This document shows positions 45,256 through 55,306 of a stretch of DNA of 64,000 nt, one piece after another; within the stretch, counting starts at the first letter, position 1; each line of letters begins with the position of its first letter. Under the pieces are notes generated by a model. That model searched no databases. It was not told the DNA's origin and saw only the letters and a program-made list of their open reading frames with translations. The stretch comes from Streptosporangium amethystogenes (lineage in GTDB: Bacteria; Actinomycetota; Actinomycetes; Streptosporangiales; Streptosporangiaceae): the NCBI RefSeq assembly GCF_000721075.1, contig NZ_JOEQ01000023.1:1-64000 (forward strand), in the 5' to 3' direction. The translations under genes and the position numbers were made by a program.

Positions 45256-48200
45256 TTATGACGGTGGCGCGCCCGCGCGGATTCTGACCCAGAAGGCATT
45301 GGACGGCCAGTTGCCCGCGCCGCCTTCACGGGAGCTCGAAGTGAAGACGCGATAACGGGAGTAGAAAGCTCCCAGATCGAAACCGGCGGCTCCGTTGTGC
45401 GCCTCGCTCACCATGCGAAGTGAGGCGTTGAACGTAGGCGTCCAGACATTGTTGACCATTTTGCCCTCGACGCCGAGCGCTTGGAAGGTGGAGCGGAACA
45501 GATACTCATCGCACTGCTTGCCCGGGCCGTTCCCGCTGAGGTTCGGGCAGTACCAGGTCATCTGGGTGCGGTTCTTCCCGTTCAGCAGCACGCCGTCGGG
45601 GGCGAGCTCGCTGTTCGCCCGCCTGGTCAAGGGGGGCCTGGGTATCACGTCGTAGTTGCCGGGGAAGTTCTTGGTGATGGGCTGGCCTTACCGATCCAGC
45701 TTCGGATCGGTCGCCTGCGGGTTTTGGAAGGCGTCCCTGTTGTGTCTCGCCACCTCTCCACGGAAGAGATCCTCCGTGTACATGGTGTAGACACGGTCGG
45801 CGCCGAGAATTCTGCATCCGCCGGTGTGGCCGGGCCAATAGAATTCGCCATTGGACCTGCGCGCCGGATAACTGAGTCGAATGCTGTCGCAGCGGGCGAC
45901 GAAGGGAAAATCGCCTTTCGGCCGGTTGGGGATTTGCTCGGTCCCGAGGTGGTGCCACAGCTTGAACGGATCCGGATCGAGGAAGTCGATGCTGACCCCC
46001 GGGTAGAGCTTGGGGCGCAGTGTGCAGTTGCCCCACTTGGAGCCCTGGGACCGGAAGACGAATGCGGTCTGGCCGTTCTGCTTGAAGTTGCCGATCGTGG
46101 CGACTCTCTTTCCGTCTTCAGGGCCGGCGATCATGTCGCAGTCGGAGTTGTCGGACCCTGCGGCCTCCACCCTGACCGTGATGTTGCGCCCGTCGAGCGC
46201 GTTTGTCTGAACGCAGTCGGCGCCCACGACGATGAGTTCGCTGATGTTGATCCAGATACTGATGTCTCTGGCCTTCAGCTCAGGGTTGTTCTGCCCGTGG
46301 ACGACCGGCCCGTCCTTGGTGGTGCCGAGGTTGGTGTACATGATGACGTTGACAGTCATCCTGACGCCTTGGGACTTCGGGCACGGCGACTTCGGTGCCC
46401 CGGTGTAGAGGTCGGCCTCCCGGTCGCCCCATCCTGCGATTCGGCTGTAGCAACCGGTATAGGGCCGCAGGACAGTCCAGCCGAATCCGTGCCAGGGGCG
46501 CGGTGACTTGAGACGCTCCGCGTTGCAGTCCGCGGGGCTCATGCGCTGGTAGTCGAACGGACCGCTGGTGTTCGTGTCCGGTGACGCGGCTGCCACTCCG
46601 GCCGGAGCGGCTTTCGCCGTGGATCGGGCGGGCGTGGAAGTGGCCACGCTCAGGGTGTGCCAGGTGGTCCATGCGCCGTTGACACCGGCGGCGGTGGCAC
46701 GGGCGCGCCAGCGGACCTTCCACCCGTTGGTGAGTTTGCCGCTGGGCATGAAGATACCGGTGTAGTTACCCGAAGGGGTGGGCGTGGTGCTGGTTCCGGT
46801 CCAGATGGCTCCGACGCCCTGACCAGGCATGCTGGGATCGTGTTCGACCTGAACCGTCAGCGTCATGGACCGGCCCAAGGGGTCGGTGACCTCGGCCCGG
46901 AACTCGGGGGTGAGCGTGGTGACCGCTCCCGCGGTGTTGGCCGGCCGCACGTACTCGCTGGCCACCGTCGGTGAGTTCGGCGGCGGTGGGAGTTCCTTCG
47001 TGGTGAACGACCAGGTGTGCGACGCCATCACGTTGCCCGCGTCGTCCTTGGCGCCGGCCACCTCAACCGTGTACTTGGTGAGCTCGGCCAGTGGCTGAGC
47101 GGGCGTGAAGGACAGGACGGTCGTGGAGTCCGCCGCGAGCGTGCCGGCCACGAGGCCGCCCGCCGGATCCTTGACCACGATCTGGCCCTCGGACACCGGC
47201 TCACTGAAGGTGGCCTTGATCGGGCCGCCGAGAGCCACATCGACGGCGTCGGGTTCAGGGCTTGACGCGGTGACCGTCGGCGCGACGGTATCCGGCTGGG
47301 CGGTGGTGAAGGACCAGGAATGCGGTGCCATCACGTTTCCGGCGGGATCCTTCGCCCCCGAGACACTGACGGTGTGGACGGTCTCGGCGTTCAGGGGACC
47401 GCCGAAGGTCAAGGTCCACGTCGTGTTCGCAGCGTCCACAGCGACGTCACCGAGAACCGGCGCTCCCGCCGCGTCGGCAGCGGTGATCTGAGCGTCCGAC
47501 ACAGCCTCGGAGAACGTCACGACGACCTTGGTTTTCACCGAGACACCCGTGGCGCCGCTCGCCGGACTGACCTGCGCCACCGTGGGCGCGGCGGTGTCCG
47601 TGACCGTCGCGAACGACCAGGAGTGCGGAGCCATCGTGTTCCCTGATGCGTCCTTCGCGCCGGACACCTGCACCGTGTAGGTGCCGTTCCACGCCAGCGG
47701 AGCGGACGGCGTGAACGTCCACAGCTTGTCGCCATCGGTGGAGACGATGCCCGGCACATCCGCGCCGCTGCCGTCCTTGACCCCGATCACCGTGTCAGTG
47801 ACCAGTTCGCTGAAGGTCACCTTCACCGCGGTTTGGAGCGGCACGTTGACAGCATCAGCAGAAGGCTCCGTGGATGTCACGGTGGGCGGGGTGACATCCG
47901 CCTCCGTGGTGAACTGCCAGAGACGTGGAGCGACCTCCAGGCCGTCCAGATCCGTGGCGCCGGTCACTTCCACGTTGCAGGTGGTCGCGTGCCGTAGCGC
48001 TTGAGCTGGGGTGAAGGTGAGCACCTTCTTGGCGGCGTCCAGGGCCGCCGTCCCTTGGACCGCTGTCCCGGCCGAGTCCTTGAGGGCGAGGTTCGCTCCC
48101 CAGACTGGTTCGCTGAAGGTAGCGGTGATCGCGGTGTTGACCGGGACGCTGGAACCTTCTGGCTGGGTTTCCGTGATCGTGGGCGGCGTTTGGTCGATCG

Positions 48201-49386
48201 GGGTACCCGCCGGGATCTCGTCCGGATCGAGCTCGGACGGATTGGTCTCGGCGTCGCCCCCCAACGGCTGTAGTTTGCTGGACGTGACCTCGGCGGCGAC
48301 GCCGATGCCGAGCTTCTCGATCGCGTCGGCCTCCGCGTTGTCCACCGCCCAACTCGCGGTGGTGTCCCACGGCTGAACGACGTTGGCCTTGGCCTGGTCG
48401 TACGTGGGGAACGCCCCGGCGACGTCGTCCATCTCGAACTGCACCCACTCGGTCTTGGTGGGTGCGGGAGCGTCGTACTCGACGAAGAAGTAGGGGTGGT
48501 GGCTGCCGTCCGGGGCCGTCTCCGGGTAGTTGCCGGACAGGTACTGCCGCCAGTTGTTCGAACCCGATTCGGCTACGGCACGGACCATGACGCCGTGGTT
48601 GGGTGATCCGTTCGACCAGGCCTGGGTGATCTGCTCGATGGAGTACCAGAGTTCGCCCTCGGCCATCCAGTCGGAGCAGCTCTGGTCCTTGCCGTACGGA
48701 TTGACCACGTAGCCGTCCGCCACGGCAAGGGGCTGGTTGGACCAAGTCAGAGAGGTGGGAGTCCAGTCGCCGGAGATGCGGTGCATGGAGATGTCACCGA
48801 CGTTGCCGCACGCGCTGGAGAGGTAGTTCCACAGAATGATGTTCGCATCCAGGATCTCCGCCCGATGAACGGTGCCCCGGTGAGATTGAACTTCAGGTAG
48901 GAACGATAGTTGTAGCCGTCCCGGCGCCCGGCGAACAGCGCGTTGGAGTTCGCCGAATAGCTGCCGTTGACGTAGCTGCCGCTGTTGGCGATGAAGGTGT
49001 CGGCGGGAGCGCCGGCCCTGTGCCAGGGGGTCGGATTGGCGGTGGCCACCGTCACCGGATAGGTCGTCGCGGGGTCGGCCAGAAACGCGGCGTCGGGAGT
49101 GACGACGAGCGCGGCGTCGTCTCCGCTTCCGGTCAGTGCCGTGGTCGCCGTGCCCGCCTTGCCGGTGCCGAATGCGACGATCTCCTTGGCGTCCAAGAGC
49201 GGTAGCGCCGACAGGTCGGCGACTTCCTTGCCGGCGGCGAGAGCCGCAGGTTTGCCGTTCGATGATTTGCCCAGGCTCATGCCGGAGGGTGGGTCGATCA
49301 GGACGGGCAGCTTGAGACGTTTGCCGGGCCGCTCGCGGATCACGATCTGATGCTGGTACCCGTTCGGGGTGACGGTCACGACTAGA
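45256..49386 (-). pseudogene. Decayed secreted toxin: DNRLRE domain, four Big_5 repeats, NucA/NucB-like nuclease tip
   Basis: The surviving part begins at about 49386 (LVVTVTPNGYQHQIV), without start or signal peptide. A DNRLRE domain follows (ADTFIANSGSYVNGSYSANS), shifts frame near 48868 between NLTGAPFIG and AEILDANIILWNYL, and continues. Four ~100-residue SbsA-type Big_5 domains follow at ~48190-46990, each with TPPTITxTxP, FSEPV and a HSWSFTT-like end. An Fn3-like domain and a ~330-residue linker end at an in-frame TAA (45688-45690). Beyond that stop the same frame encodes a NucA/NucB-like nuclease (GKQCDEYLFRSTFQAL) to 45256. Intact homologues would be cell-surface polymorphic toxins. 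Three separate lesions make this a pseudogene. Confidence 0.75.
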
Positions 49387-50598
49387 TCCGCGCATGATCG
49401 AAGCGAGTCGTTTCAGCACGGAGGCGAAGTCCTGCTGCGATGTCTTGTGGGTCAGAGTGCGGATCTTCGCCCTCACCAACCGTTTGGCCCGGTCGGCGAT
49501 GAAGGTGTAGACGTACCACTTGTTCGAGCCCCTCTTGCGTTTCCACCGGATGCGGAAGCCGAGAAAATCGAACCCGCCGCCCATGTGAACCACCTGGGTT
49601 TTGGCTGGTGACAGCCGTAACCCAAGAGGTTCCAGCACGCTGGCGACGTCCTCGCGCAACGCCTGGGTATCGGCCTGCGAGCCGTGCACCAAGATGACGA
49701 AGTCATCGCAGTAACGCACGATCCGCCAGGCAGGCCGTCCCCGCGAGCGCCGATAGGCGCATTTGCCTGAGGTCGACATCAGCCCATCGTTCTTCCACGG
49801 AGCCATCACATGCTCATCGAGCACGCTCAGCACCACGTTGAAGATCAGCGGAGACAGGATGCCGCCCTGCGGCGTACCGGTGTAGGAGTTCCGGTGTTCG
49901 CCGAGTTCGGTGAGGATCCCGGCTTTGAGGAACGCCTTGACCAGCGCCAAGACGCGCTTGTCCTTCACCCGTAGCCGCACCCGATCCATGATCGCCGTGT
50001 GCGAAACGTGGTCGAAGGCCGCTTCGATGTCCGCATCCAGCACCCAGCGATAGCCGCGGGTGCCGAAGTGGTGAATCTCCGCGATCGCGTCGTGGGGCCG
50101 CCGCCGAGGCCGAAACCCGTAAGAGACCGGCAGGAAGTCGGCCTCGAAGAGGGGTTCCAGCACCAGTTTGAGCGCCGCCTGGACGACCCGGTCCGCGATC
50201 CGGGGTATGCCCAGCGCGCGAACCCTGCCCGATCCGCCCGGCTTGGGGATCCTGCGTTCCCGCACCGGGAGCGGCCGGAAGATGCCCGTCTTGAGCTGGG
50301 CCCGCAGGTCGTCCAGAAACCCTGGGACGCCGACTTCCTCCTCAACGCGTGCGACCGTCAGGCCGTCCACGCCGGGAGTGTTGGCTCCCCGGTTGCCCGC
50401 GACCCGGTCGAACGCCACCAACAGCGTCGCCGGATCGTGCACGAGGTTGAACAAGTCATCGAACCGGCGGCCGGGGTCGGCCAGCGCCCAACGGTGAAGC
50501 TTGGTCTGCATCTCCGATACCTTCCGGCGCGGCCCCATCTCGCTGTCGGGGATCTGCTCCGGCCAGGCGTCCCCGTTCGAGGGCGCGTCTTTCGGCAT
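49387..50598 (-). pseudogene. Group II intron reverse transcriptase, C-terminally truncated
   Basis: About 400 residues of an LtrA-type reverse transcriptase from ATG 50598: RAGNRGANTPGVDG-type RT0/1 region (VAGNRGANTPGVDGLTV), RALGIPRIADRVVQ, GFRPRRRPHDAI, TGTPQGGILSPLIFNV, catalytic YCDD in VRYCDDFVILV, and FDFLGFRIRW. It stops matching at SIMRG, where intact proteins continue into the maturase X domain. The frame then runs on without stops through toxin DNA read out of frame. No HNH domain. Retromobility is lost. Confidence 0.85.
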
Positions 50599-50926
50599 TA
50601 CAGTCTCCAGTCCTTCTCGAAACCGCTGCCGCCCTTCCCCATGTGCACGGGCTCTCCCCGGCTCGGAGTACTACGGCGGCTCCGCCCCGCCCCGGACCGA
50701 TCAGCGGTCGATGCGCTCAGCCCGGCCACCCCGCTGGAGGCGGAGGACCTGGCGAGACCCGGAACGGTTCCCGTGTTCACTGTGAGTCACTCGACGGAGG
50801 AGGAGCCCGACTATGCCCCTGCGGCATCGCTGTGAGTACGCCGCAGACCTTCCTCACAGCCTCCCCAGCGGCTCATACATACCGCCATAAGAGTTCCCCG
50901 CCCGTGATGAGGGGCGGGGTGCGCAC
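50599..50926 (-). mobile_element. 5' RNA portion of a group II intron
   Basis: The minus strand begins GTGCGCACC at 50926, close to the group II 5' consensus GUGYG, and continues with a GC-rich structured leader of about 330 bases before the reverse transcriptase start. The 3' domains V and VI are missing because the intron is cut off at about 49387. The boundary at 50926 is a pattern match only. Confidence 0.5.
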
Positions 50927-51167
50927 CGCTTCCAGCCCATATCCACCAGGTTCGAGCTGGCGCCTGATCAAGGGGGTGTCACACGCCGGTTCCTCGCGTA
51001 CTCCTTTCCGTCTCGCTAGCCGGACCCGGACCATCTGGTAGTACTGGCCCGTCCCGGCGTTGTCAGGGCTGCTCCCGCCCTCCCCGGCACCACCCGGATC
51101 AGGCTGCCCTCAGCTCCGCCTCCCTGCTGCGACAAGGGCAGCGGTGAAGGTCTTTCACCTCCACTCA

Positions 51168-51383
51168 ACTCACAGCGCCTCACGGCGCACCCACGATCTT
51201 CGGCACACTTTCGCCAGTACGGCGCTCGCCGAAGGCGTGCCGATCTCCGAGGTGTCGCGGTGGCTCGGGCACGAGTCCATCACCACGACCGTGGACCTGT
51301 ACGGGCATCTGGTCCCGGAGGCATCTAAGCGGGCGCGGACGGCGCTGGACAATGCCTTCGCCTCGGCCCTCGGGTCCGCGTAA
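51168..51383 (+). pseudogene. Tyrosine integrase C-terminal fragment
   Basis: The last ~70 residues of a phage-type integrase: THDLRHTFASTALAEG (box II Arg and following His), VSRWLGHESITTTVDLYGH with catalytic His and Tyr. The N-terminal and core-binding domains are absent; upstream sequence to 50927 does not continue the family. It lies 76 bases from the rnpB 3' end, the normal place for the integrase of an element inserted there. Confidence 0.8.
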
Positions 51384-51403
51384 TGTGCCCCCGATGTGCC
51401 CCC
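51383..51403. repeat. Putative integrase arm-type site, right copy
   Basis: Same AATGTGCCCCCGATGTGCCC string as at 40493, beginning in the integrase stop codon. Two GTGCCC units, 11 bases apart. Confidence 0.55.
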
Positions 51404-51439
51404 TCAAGGATTCGATCTTCCTGAGCGAGGGTTCCGCCG

Positions 51440-51494
51440 CAGGTCAGGGGCGGGAAAGGCGGACGAGTCGGCCTGTAGGCCGGGTTTTGTTCTT
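51440..51494. other. rnpB 3' end as putative attR
   Basis: The segment shares an imperfect ~50-bp match with 40345-40397. The functional gene is kept intact because the element restores the 3' end, as with tRNA and tmRNA integration sites. Confidence 0.65.
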
Positions 51495-51860
51495 CACTTG
51501 CGTGAAGAGGCGACCATCCATCTAGGGCCGTCGTTGCCGGCGGCCTCAAGCGGTCTACCCGCGCGGCTCGGGCGGGCAGCCCTCAAACGTCGCGCGCGGG
51601 ACGCTCCGGAGAGCGCCCCTTCTTGACCTTGCTCCGGGTGGGGTTTACCAAGCCGCCCACGTCACCGTGGGCGCTGGTGGTCTCTTACACCACCGTTTCA
51701 CCCTTACCCCCTCTTGCGAGGAGGCGGTCTGTTCTCTGTGGCACTGTCCCGCGGGTCACCCCGGGTCGGCGTTACCGACCACCCTGCCCTGTGGAGCCCG
51801 GACCTTCCTCGGCGGATCTCGCAAGAGACCCGACGCGGCCGCCCGGCCGGCTCGTCCGCC
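51459..51860 (-). ncRNA. rnpB: RNase P RNA, bacterial type A
   Basis: Read on the minus strand, the gene starts GGCGGACGAGCCGGCCGGGC and ends GGCCTACAGGCCGACTCGTC, ends that pair as helix P1/P2. Conserved regions are present: GAGGAAGGTCCGGGCTCC (CR I), ACAGAGAACAGACCGCC, AGGGTGAAACGGTGGTGTAA with AGAGACCACCAG (CR II/III), and ACAAAACCCGGCCTA (CR V). About 402 nt, normal for type A. It is the catalytic RNA that matures tRNA 5' ends. Its 3' end is the apparent integration target of the island on its lower-coordinate side. The gap 51861-52170 should contain its promoter; no gene is seen there. Confidence 0.95.
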
Positions 51861-52170
51861 GTGTTCCAAGCCTAACGGGTCCCAAGTGGGCTCCAACCGA
51901 ACGGCAAGTCATCTGCGCTGAAATATGAATCAAGCGGGACGGGACAGACGAGCATCAGGGGAAAGCGATGAGAGCAAGGATGGCCGGTCCCGCGCGCTGC
52001 CGGGATCCGCACCGGTGTGATGGGATACGGCCGTCACACAGGGTGTGGACGCGCGCACCGATACGGGAGGCGAGTGTCGGCTGTCTCCCGTATCGGGCCC
52101 GATCGGCGGCCGGAGGCCCGGCACCGTACCGCCCTTCGCGCCGAGATCCTTCGGACGCGAGACCGACGGT

Positions 52171-53505
52171 TCAGCGCAGGTGGGAGGTGTCGTTGAACGC
52201 CTTCACCACCGCCGGACCGTCGGCGTAGTACTCGATCAGGGACAGGGCTGACAGGTCGAGATGCATGCGGTACAGCGCGCTGAGGGGAGCGAGCAGCGCG
52301 AATCGCAGCAGCATCTTGATCGGCGTGACGTGCGAGACGGCGAGGATCGTCTTGCCCTCGTAGCGCTCGATCAGCAGGTCCCCGGTCGCCTGGACCCGCC
52401 GCGCCGCCTCCCCGAAACTCTCCCCACCCGGCGGCGCGGCGGACGGGTCCGCCAGCCACGCGGCGAGCTCGTCCGGCCAGCGACGCTGGATCTCGGTGAA
52501 CGTGTGGCCCTCCCAGTCACCGAAGTCGGCCTCCCTGAGCCCCTCCTCGACGACGACCTCAAGACCGGTCCTGGCCGCGATGATCTCCGCGGTGGCACGG
52601 GCGCGCTTCAGCGGTGAGCTGACGATCACCTGGATGCCGTACGGCTCCCCGGCCAGCTTGGCGGCGGCGGCCTCGCCCTGGGCTATGCCGTTGGGCGTGA
52701 GTTCGGGATCGCCGAGCCCGGAGAACCTGCGCTCGACGGAGAACGGCGTCTCACCGTGCCGGAGCAGGTACAGCGAGGTCGCGACCGAGGTGGGCGGACG
52801 CCAGCCGGTGCCGCGCCCGGTGGGCATGGTCGTCCGTTCCGCCTGCTTCGCCGGCTCCTGGGTGACGACACCGGCGCCGAGATCGTCAGTGTCGAAGTCA
52901 TCGGTGTCGAAAAGGAGAAGGTCCTCTGCGGGCCCGCCACCGGTGAGGGTGGCGGGGGCCCCGCTGCCGGAGGTACGGATCTCGGAGACGGCACTCCCCG
53001 AAGCGCTGCTCCCGGAGGCAGCACCGCCGGAGGTGCGGCCGCCGGTCGCTTCCTCGACGGGAGAGGAGGAACCTGAGGAGCGCCAGGTGCGGCCCTTGGC
53101 CGCGGCGTCCATGGCCTCGTTGGCCAGGCGGTCGGCGTCCTTGTTCTTCTCGCGCGGGATCCAGCGCCAGGTCACCTTCAACCGCCTGGCGAGGGCCGCG
53201 GCCTGTAGGGCGAGCGGGCGCAGGCCCTCGTTCTTGACCTTCCACCGGCCGGCCATCTGCTCGATGACCAGCTTGGAGTCCATCCGGACCTCGACCTTCG
53301 CACCGTCCCCGGCGAGGGCCAGCAGCGAGGTCAAACCGGCGATGAGCCCGCGGTACTCGGCGACGTTGTTGGTCTGGGTGCCGATCGACTCGGCGGTCTC
53401 GGCCAGTATCTGGCCGTCGGCGGCGTCCTTGACGACGGCGCCGTAGCCGGCCGGCCCGGGGTTGCCCCGCGAGCCGCCGTCTGCCTCTATGACGTACGAG
53501 GTCAC
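52171..53505 (-). CDS. Bifunctional RNase H / histidine phosphatase
   Basis: A 444-residue fusion like mycobacterial Rv2228c. GTG 53505 gives MTSYVIEADGGSRGNPGPAG and overlaps the zinc-ribbon gene by 4 bases. RNase HI domain ~1-135: Asp in EADGGSRGN, Glu in NVAEYRGLI, Asp in VRMDSKLV. A low-complexity Gly/Ser and Asp-rich linker follows. The phosphoglycerate-mutase-like domain has YLLRHGETPFS (~235) and ILAVSHVTPIK. The first half removes RNA from RNA/DNA hybrids. The second resembles CobC alpha-ribazole phosphatase. Confidence 0.94.
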   Translation of the reverse strand: MTSYVIEADGGSRGNPGPAGYGAVVKDAADGQILAETAESIGTQTNNVAEYRGLIAGLTSLLALAGDGAKVEVRMDSKLVIEQMAGRWKVKNEGLRPLALQAAALARRLKVTWRWIPREKNKDADRLANEAMDAAAKGRTWRSSGSSSPVEEATGGRTSGGAASGSSASGSAVSEIRTSGSGAPATLTGGGPAEDLLLFDTDDFDTDDLGAGVVTQEPAKQAERTTMPTGRGTGWRPPTSVATSLYLLRHGETPFSVERRFSGLGDPELTPNGIAQGEAAAAKLAGEPYGIQVIVSSPLKRARATAEIIAARTGLEVVVEEGLREADFGDWEGHTFTEIQRRWPDELAAWLADPSAAPPGGESFGEAARRVQATGDLLIERYEGKTILAVSHVTPIKMLLRFALLAPLSALYRMHLDLSALSLIEYYADGPAVVKAFNDTSHLR

Positions 53506-54242
53506 AGGCCGGACTCCGCAGTGCGGACCAGGATCCGGCGGCACTCCTCGCAACGGATGACCTCGTCGTGGGAGGCGGCCTTGATGCGGTTGATCTCGGC
53601 GATGGACAGGCTGGTGCGGCAGCCGAGGCAGCGGCCGCCCTGGAGCATCGCGGCACCCACCCCGAACTGCTCCCTGAGCTTGCCGTAGAGGGCGAGCAGA
53701 TCGGCCGGTATGTCCTTTTCGACCCCGGCCCGCTTGCTCTGGACCTCGTCTTTCTCCTTGTCGAGCTCGGCGAAGGCCGCGTCCCTGCGGTCCTCGGCGA
53801 CACTGCGGGTACCCGCTAGCTCGTCGCGCTCGGCCACCAGCTTGGCGGCCTGCGCGTCCACCGCCTCACGGCGCTCCATGATCTCCAGCACCACCTCCTC
53901 CAGGTCGCCCTGCCTGCGCGTCAGGGAGGCGATCTCCGACTGGAGGCTGGCCAGGTCCTTCGGCGAGGAGACCTGGCCGGAGTCGAGGCGCTTCTGGTCG
54001 CGTTCGGCGCGGATGCGGACCGAGTCGACGTCGGCCTCGGCCTTGGTCTGCTCGCGGGCGAGGTCGCCGGACTCGGTCTCGGCGGCGATCACCTGGGGCG
54101 CGATGCGGGCGACGCGAGCGGAGAGCTCGTCGATCTGGGCCAGCTCGGGCAGGGTGCGGCGGCGGTGGGCCAGCCGGTCGAGGGCGGAGTCGAGTTCGGC
54201 CAGGTCAAGCAGACGCTTCTGGGCCGCAGGGGCTGCTTTCAC
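53502..54242 (-). CDS. Coiled-coil zinc-ribbon protein (CdsZ/Rv2229c type)
   Basis: A 246-residue protein. A long antiparallel coiled coil spans ~5-180 (LLDLAELDSALDRLAHRR to ELDKEKDEVQSKRAGVEKD). The C-terminal zinc ribbon has CLGCRTSLS and CEECRRILV. GTG 54242 overlaps the Nif3 stop by 4 bases, matching the conserved Nif3 / zinc ribbon / RNase H actinobacterial operon (Rv2230c-Rv2229c-Rv2228c). Molecular function is unclear; nucleic-acid binding is likely. Confidence 0.9.
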   Translation of the reverse strand: MKAAPAAQKRLLDLAELDSALDRLAHRRRTLPELAQIDELSARVARIAPQVIAAETESGDLAREQTKAEADVDSVRIRAERDQKRLDSGQVSSPKDLASLQSEIASLTRRQGDLEEVVLEIMERREAVDAQAAKLVAERDELAGTRSVAEDRRDAAFAELDKEKDEVQSKRAGVEKDIPADLLALYGKLREQFGVGAAMLQGGRCLGCRTSLSIAEINRIKAASHDEVIRCEECRRILVRTAESGL

Positions 54243-55072
54243 GTGAAATCCTCGCACTTTGCTGTTGTTTTCCAGGCGTCCGTGACCGTCTCGGAAACGC
54301 GCGTCTCAACAGTAATCCCCCTGGCGGCCAATGCGGACGTCAGATGGTGCGCCGCGTCGGCGAGCCATGGCCACTCGGTGGCCCAGTGGGCGGCGTCGAT
54401 CAGCGCGGGGCCGTCGGCCTCCATGAACTCGCTCGCCGGGTGGTGGCGCAGGTCCGCGGTGAGGAAGACGTCGACCCCGGCGGCACGGGCCACCCCGAGC
54501 AGGGAGTCTCCGGATCCCCCGCTGACCGCGATCCGCTGGACGGGGCGGCCGGGGTCCCCGGCGACCCGCAGGCCGCCCGCCGTGGCGGGGAGCCCGCGCG
54601 CGGCCTGCCGGGCGAACTCGGCGAGGGGGACGGGGGCGGGCAGCGAGCCGATCCGGCCCAGGCCGCGCCCGGGGTCGTCGGCCGCGGGCATGAGCGGGAC
54701 GAGCGGGCCGGTCAGGCCGACGGCGCGGGCGAGCGCGTCGGAGACGCCGGGATCGGCGACGTCGGCGTTGGTGTGGGCGGTGAAGAGCGCGATGTCGTTC
54801 TTGATCAGTGTGTGGATCAGGCGGCCCTTGAAGGTGGTGGCCGCGACGCTGGTGGTGCCGCGCAGGTAGAGCGGGTGGTGGGTGACGATGAGGTCGGCGC
54901 CCCATTCGAGGGCCTCGTCGGCGACGGCGGCCACCGGGTCGACCGCGAACAGGATCCTGCGTACCTCCGCGGCGGGGTCTCCGCAGACGAGTCCGACCGC
55001 GTCCCACGACTCCGCCCAGCGTGGGTCGTAGCGGGTTTCCAGCTCTGTGACGATGTCGGCAAGCGTAGGCAC
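54239..55072 (-). CDS. Nif3-like dinuclear metal-centre hexameric protein (YbgI/YqfO family)
   Basis: A 277-residue protein of the NIF3 family. Metal ligands: His pair in LIVTHHPLYLRG (~62), Asp in TAHTNADVADPG (~98), His and Glu near the end (AAHWATEWPW). SWDAVGLVCGDP is the family N-terminal signature. Sometimes called GTP cyclohydrolase I type 2, an activity not assumed here. First gene of the three-gene operon; a 234-bp gap separates it from the divergent monooxygenase. Confidence 0.92.
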   Translation of the reverse strand: MPTLADIVTELETRYDPRWAESWDAVGLVCGDPAAEVRRILFAVDPVAAVADEALEWGADLIVTHHPLYLRGTTSVAATTFKGRLIHTLIKNDIALFTAHTNADVADPGVSDALARAVGLTGPLVPLMPAADDPGRGLGRIGSLPAPVPLAEFARQAARGLPATAGGLRVAGDPGRPVQRIAVSGGSGDSLLGVARAAGVDVFLTADLRHHPASEFMEADGPALIDAAHWATEWPWLADAAHHLTSALAARGITVETRVSETVTDAWKTTAKCEDFT

Positions 55073-55306
55073 CCGCGCAGACTATCGGCCTATTCCCCGG
55101 CGCGAACGGATCACCTAATGTAAGTGGATACTGACCCATCGGGGAGCGGTGGATTCCAGTATTTTTCGCAGCGCTCCCGGCGTATGAAGGGATGTGGAGT
55201 TGGGGAGACGTGGACGCAGGCGGCAGCCGGAGTTTGAGGACGTCTACCGGCGCCTGATCCCTGCCGGCATCGGGAACCGCTGCCGTGACGACACCACCCG
55301 GGGGGC

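Noticed and set aside
46990..48190. DNA repeat array of ~300-bp units
   Set aside because: The periodicity comes from homologous Big_5 protein domains with diverged DNA, not from recent tandem duplication.
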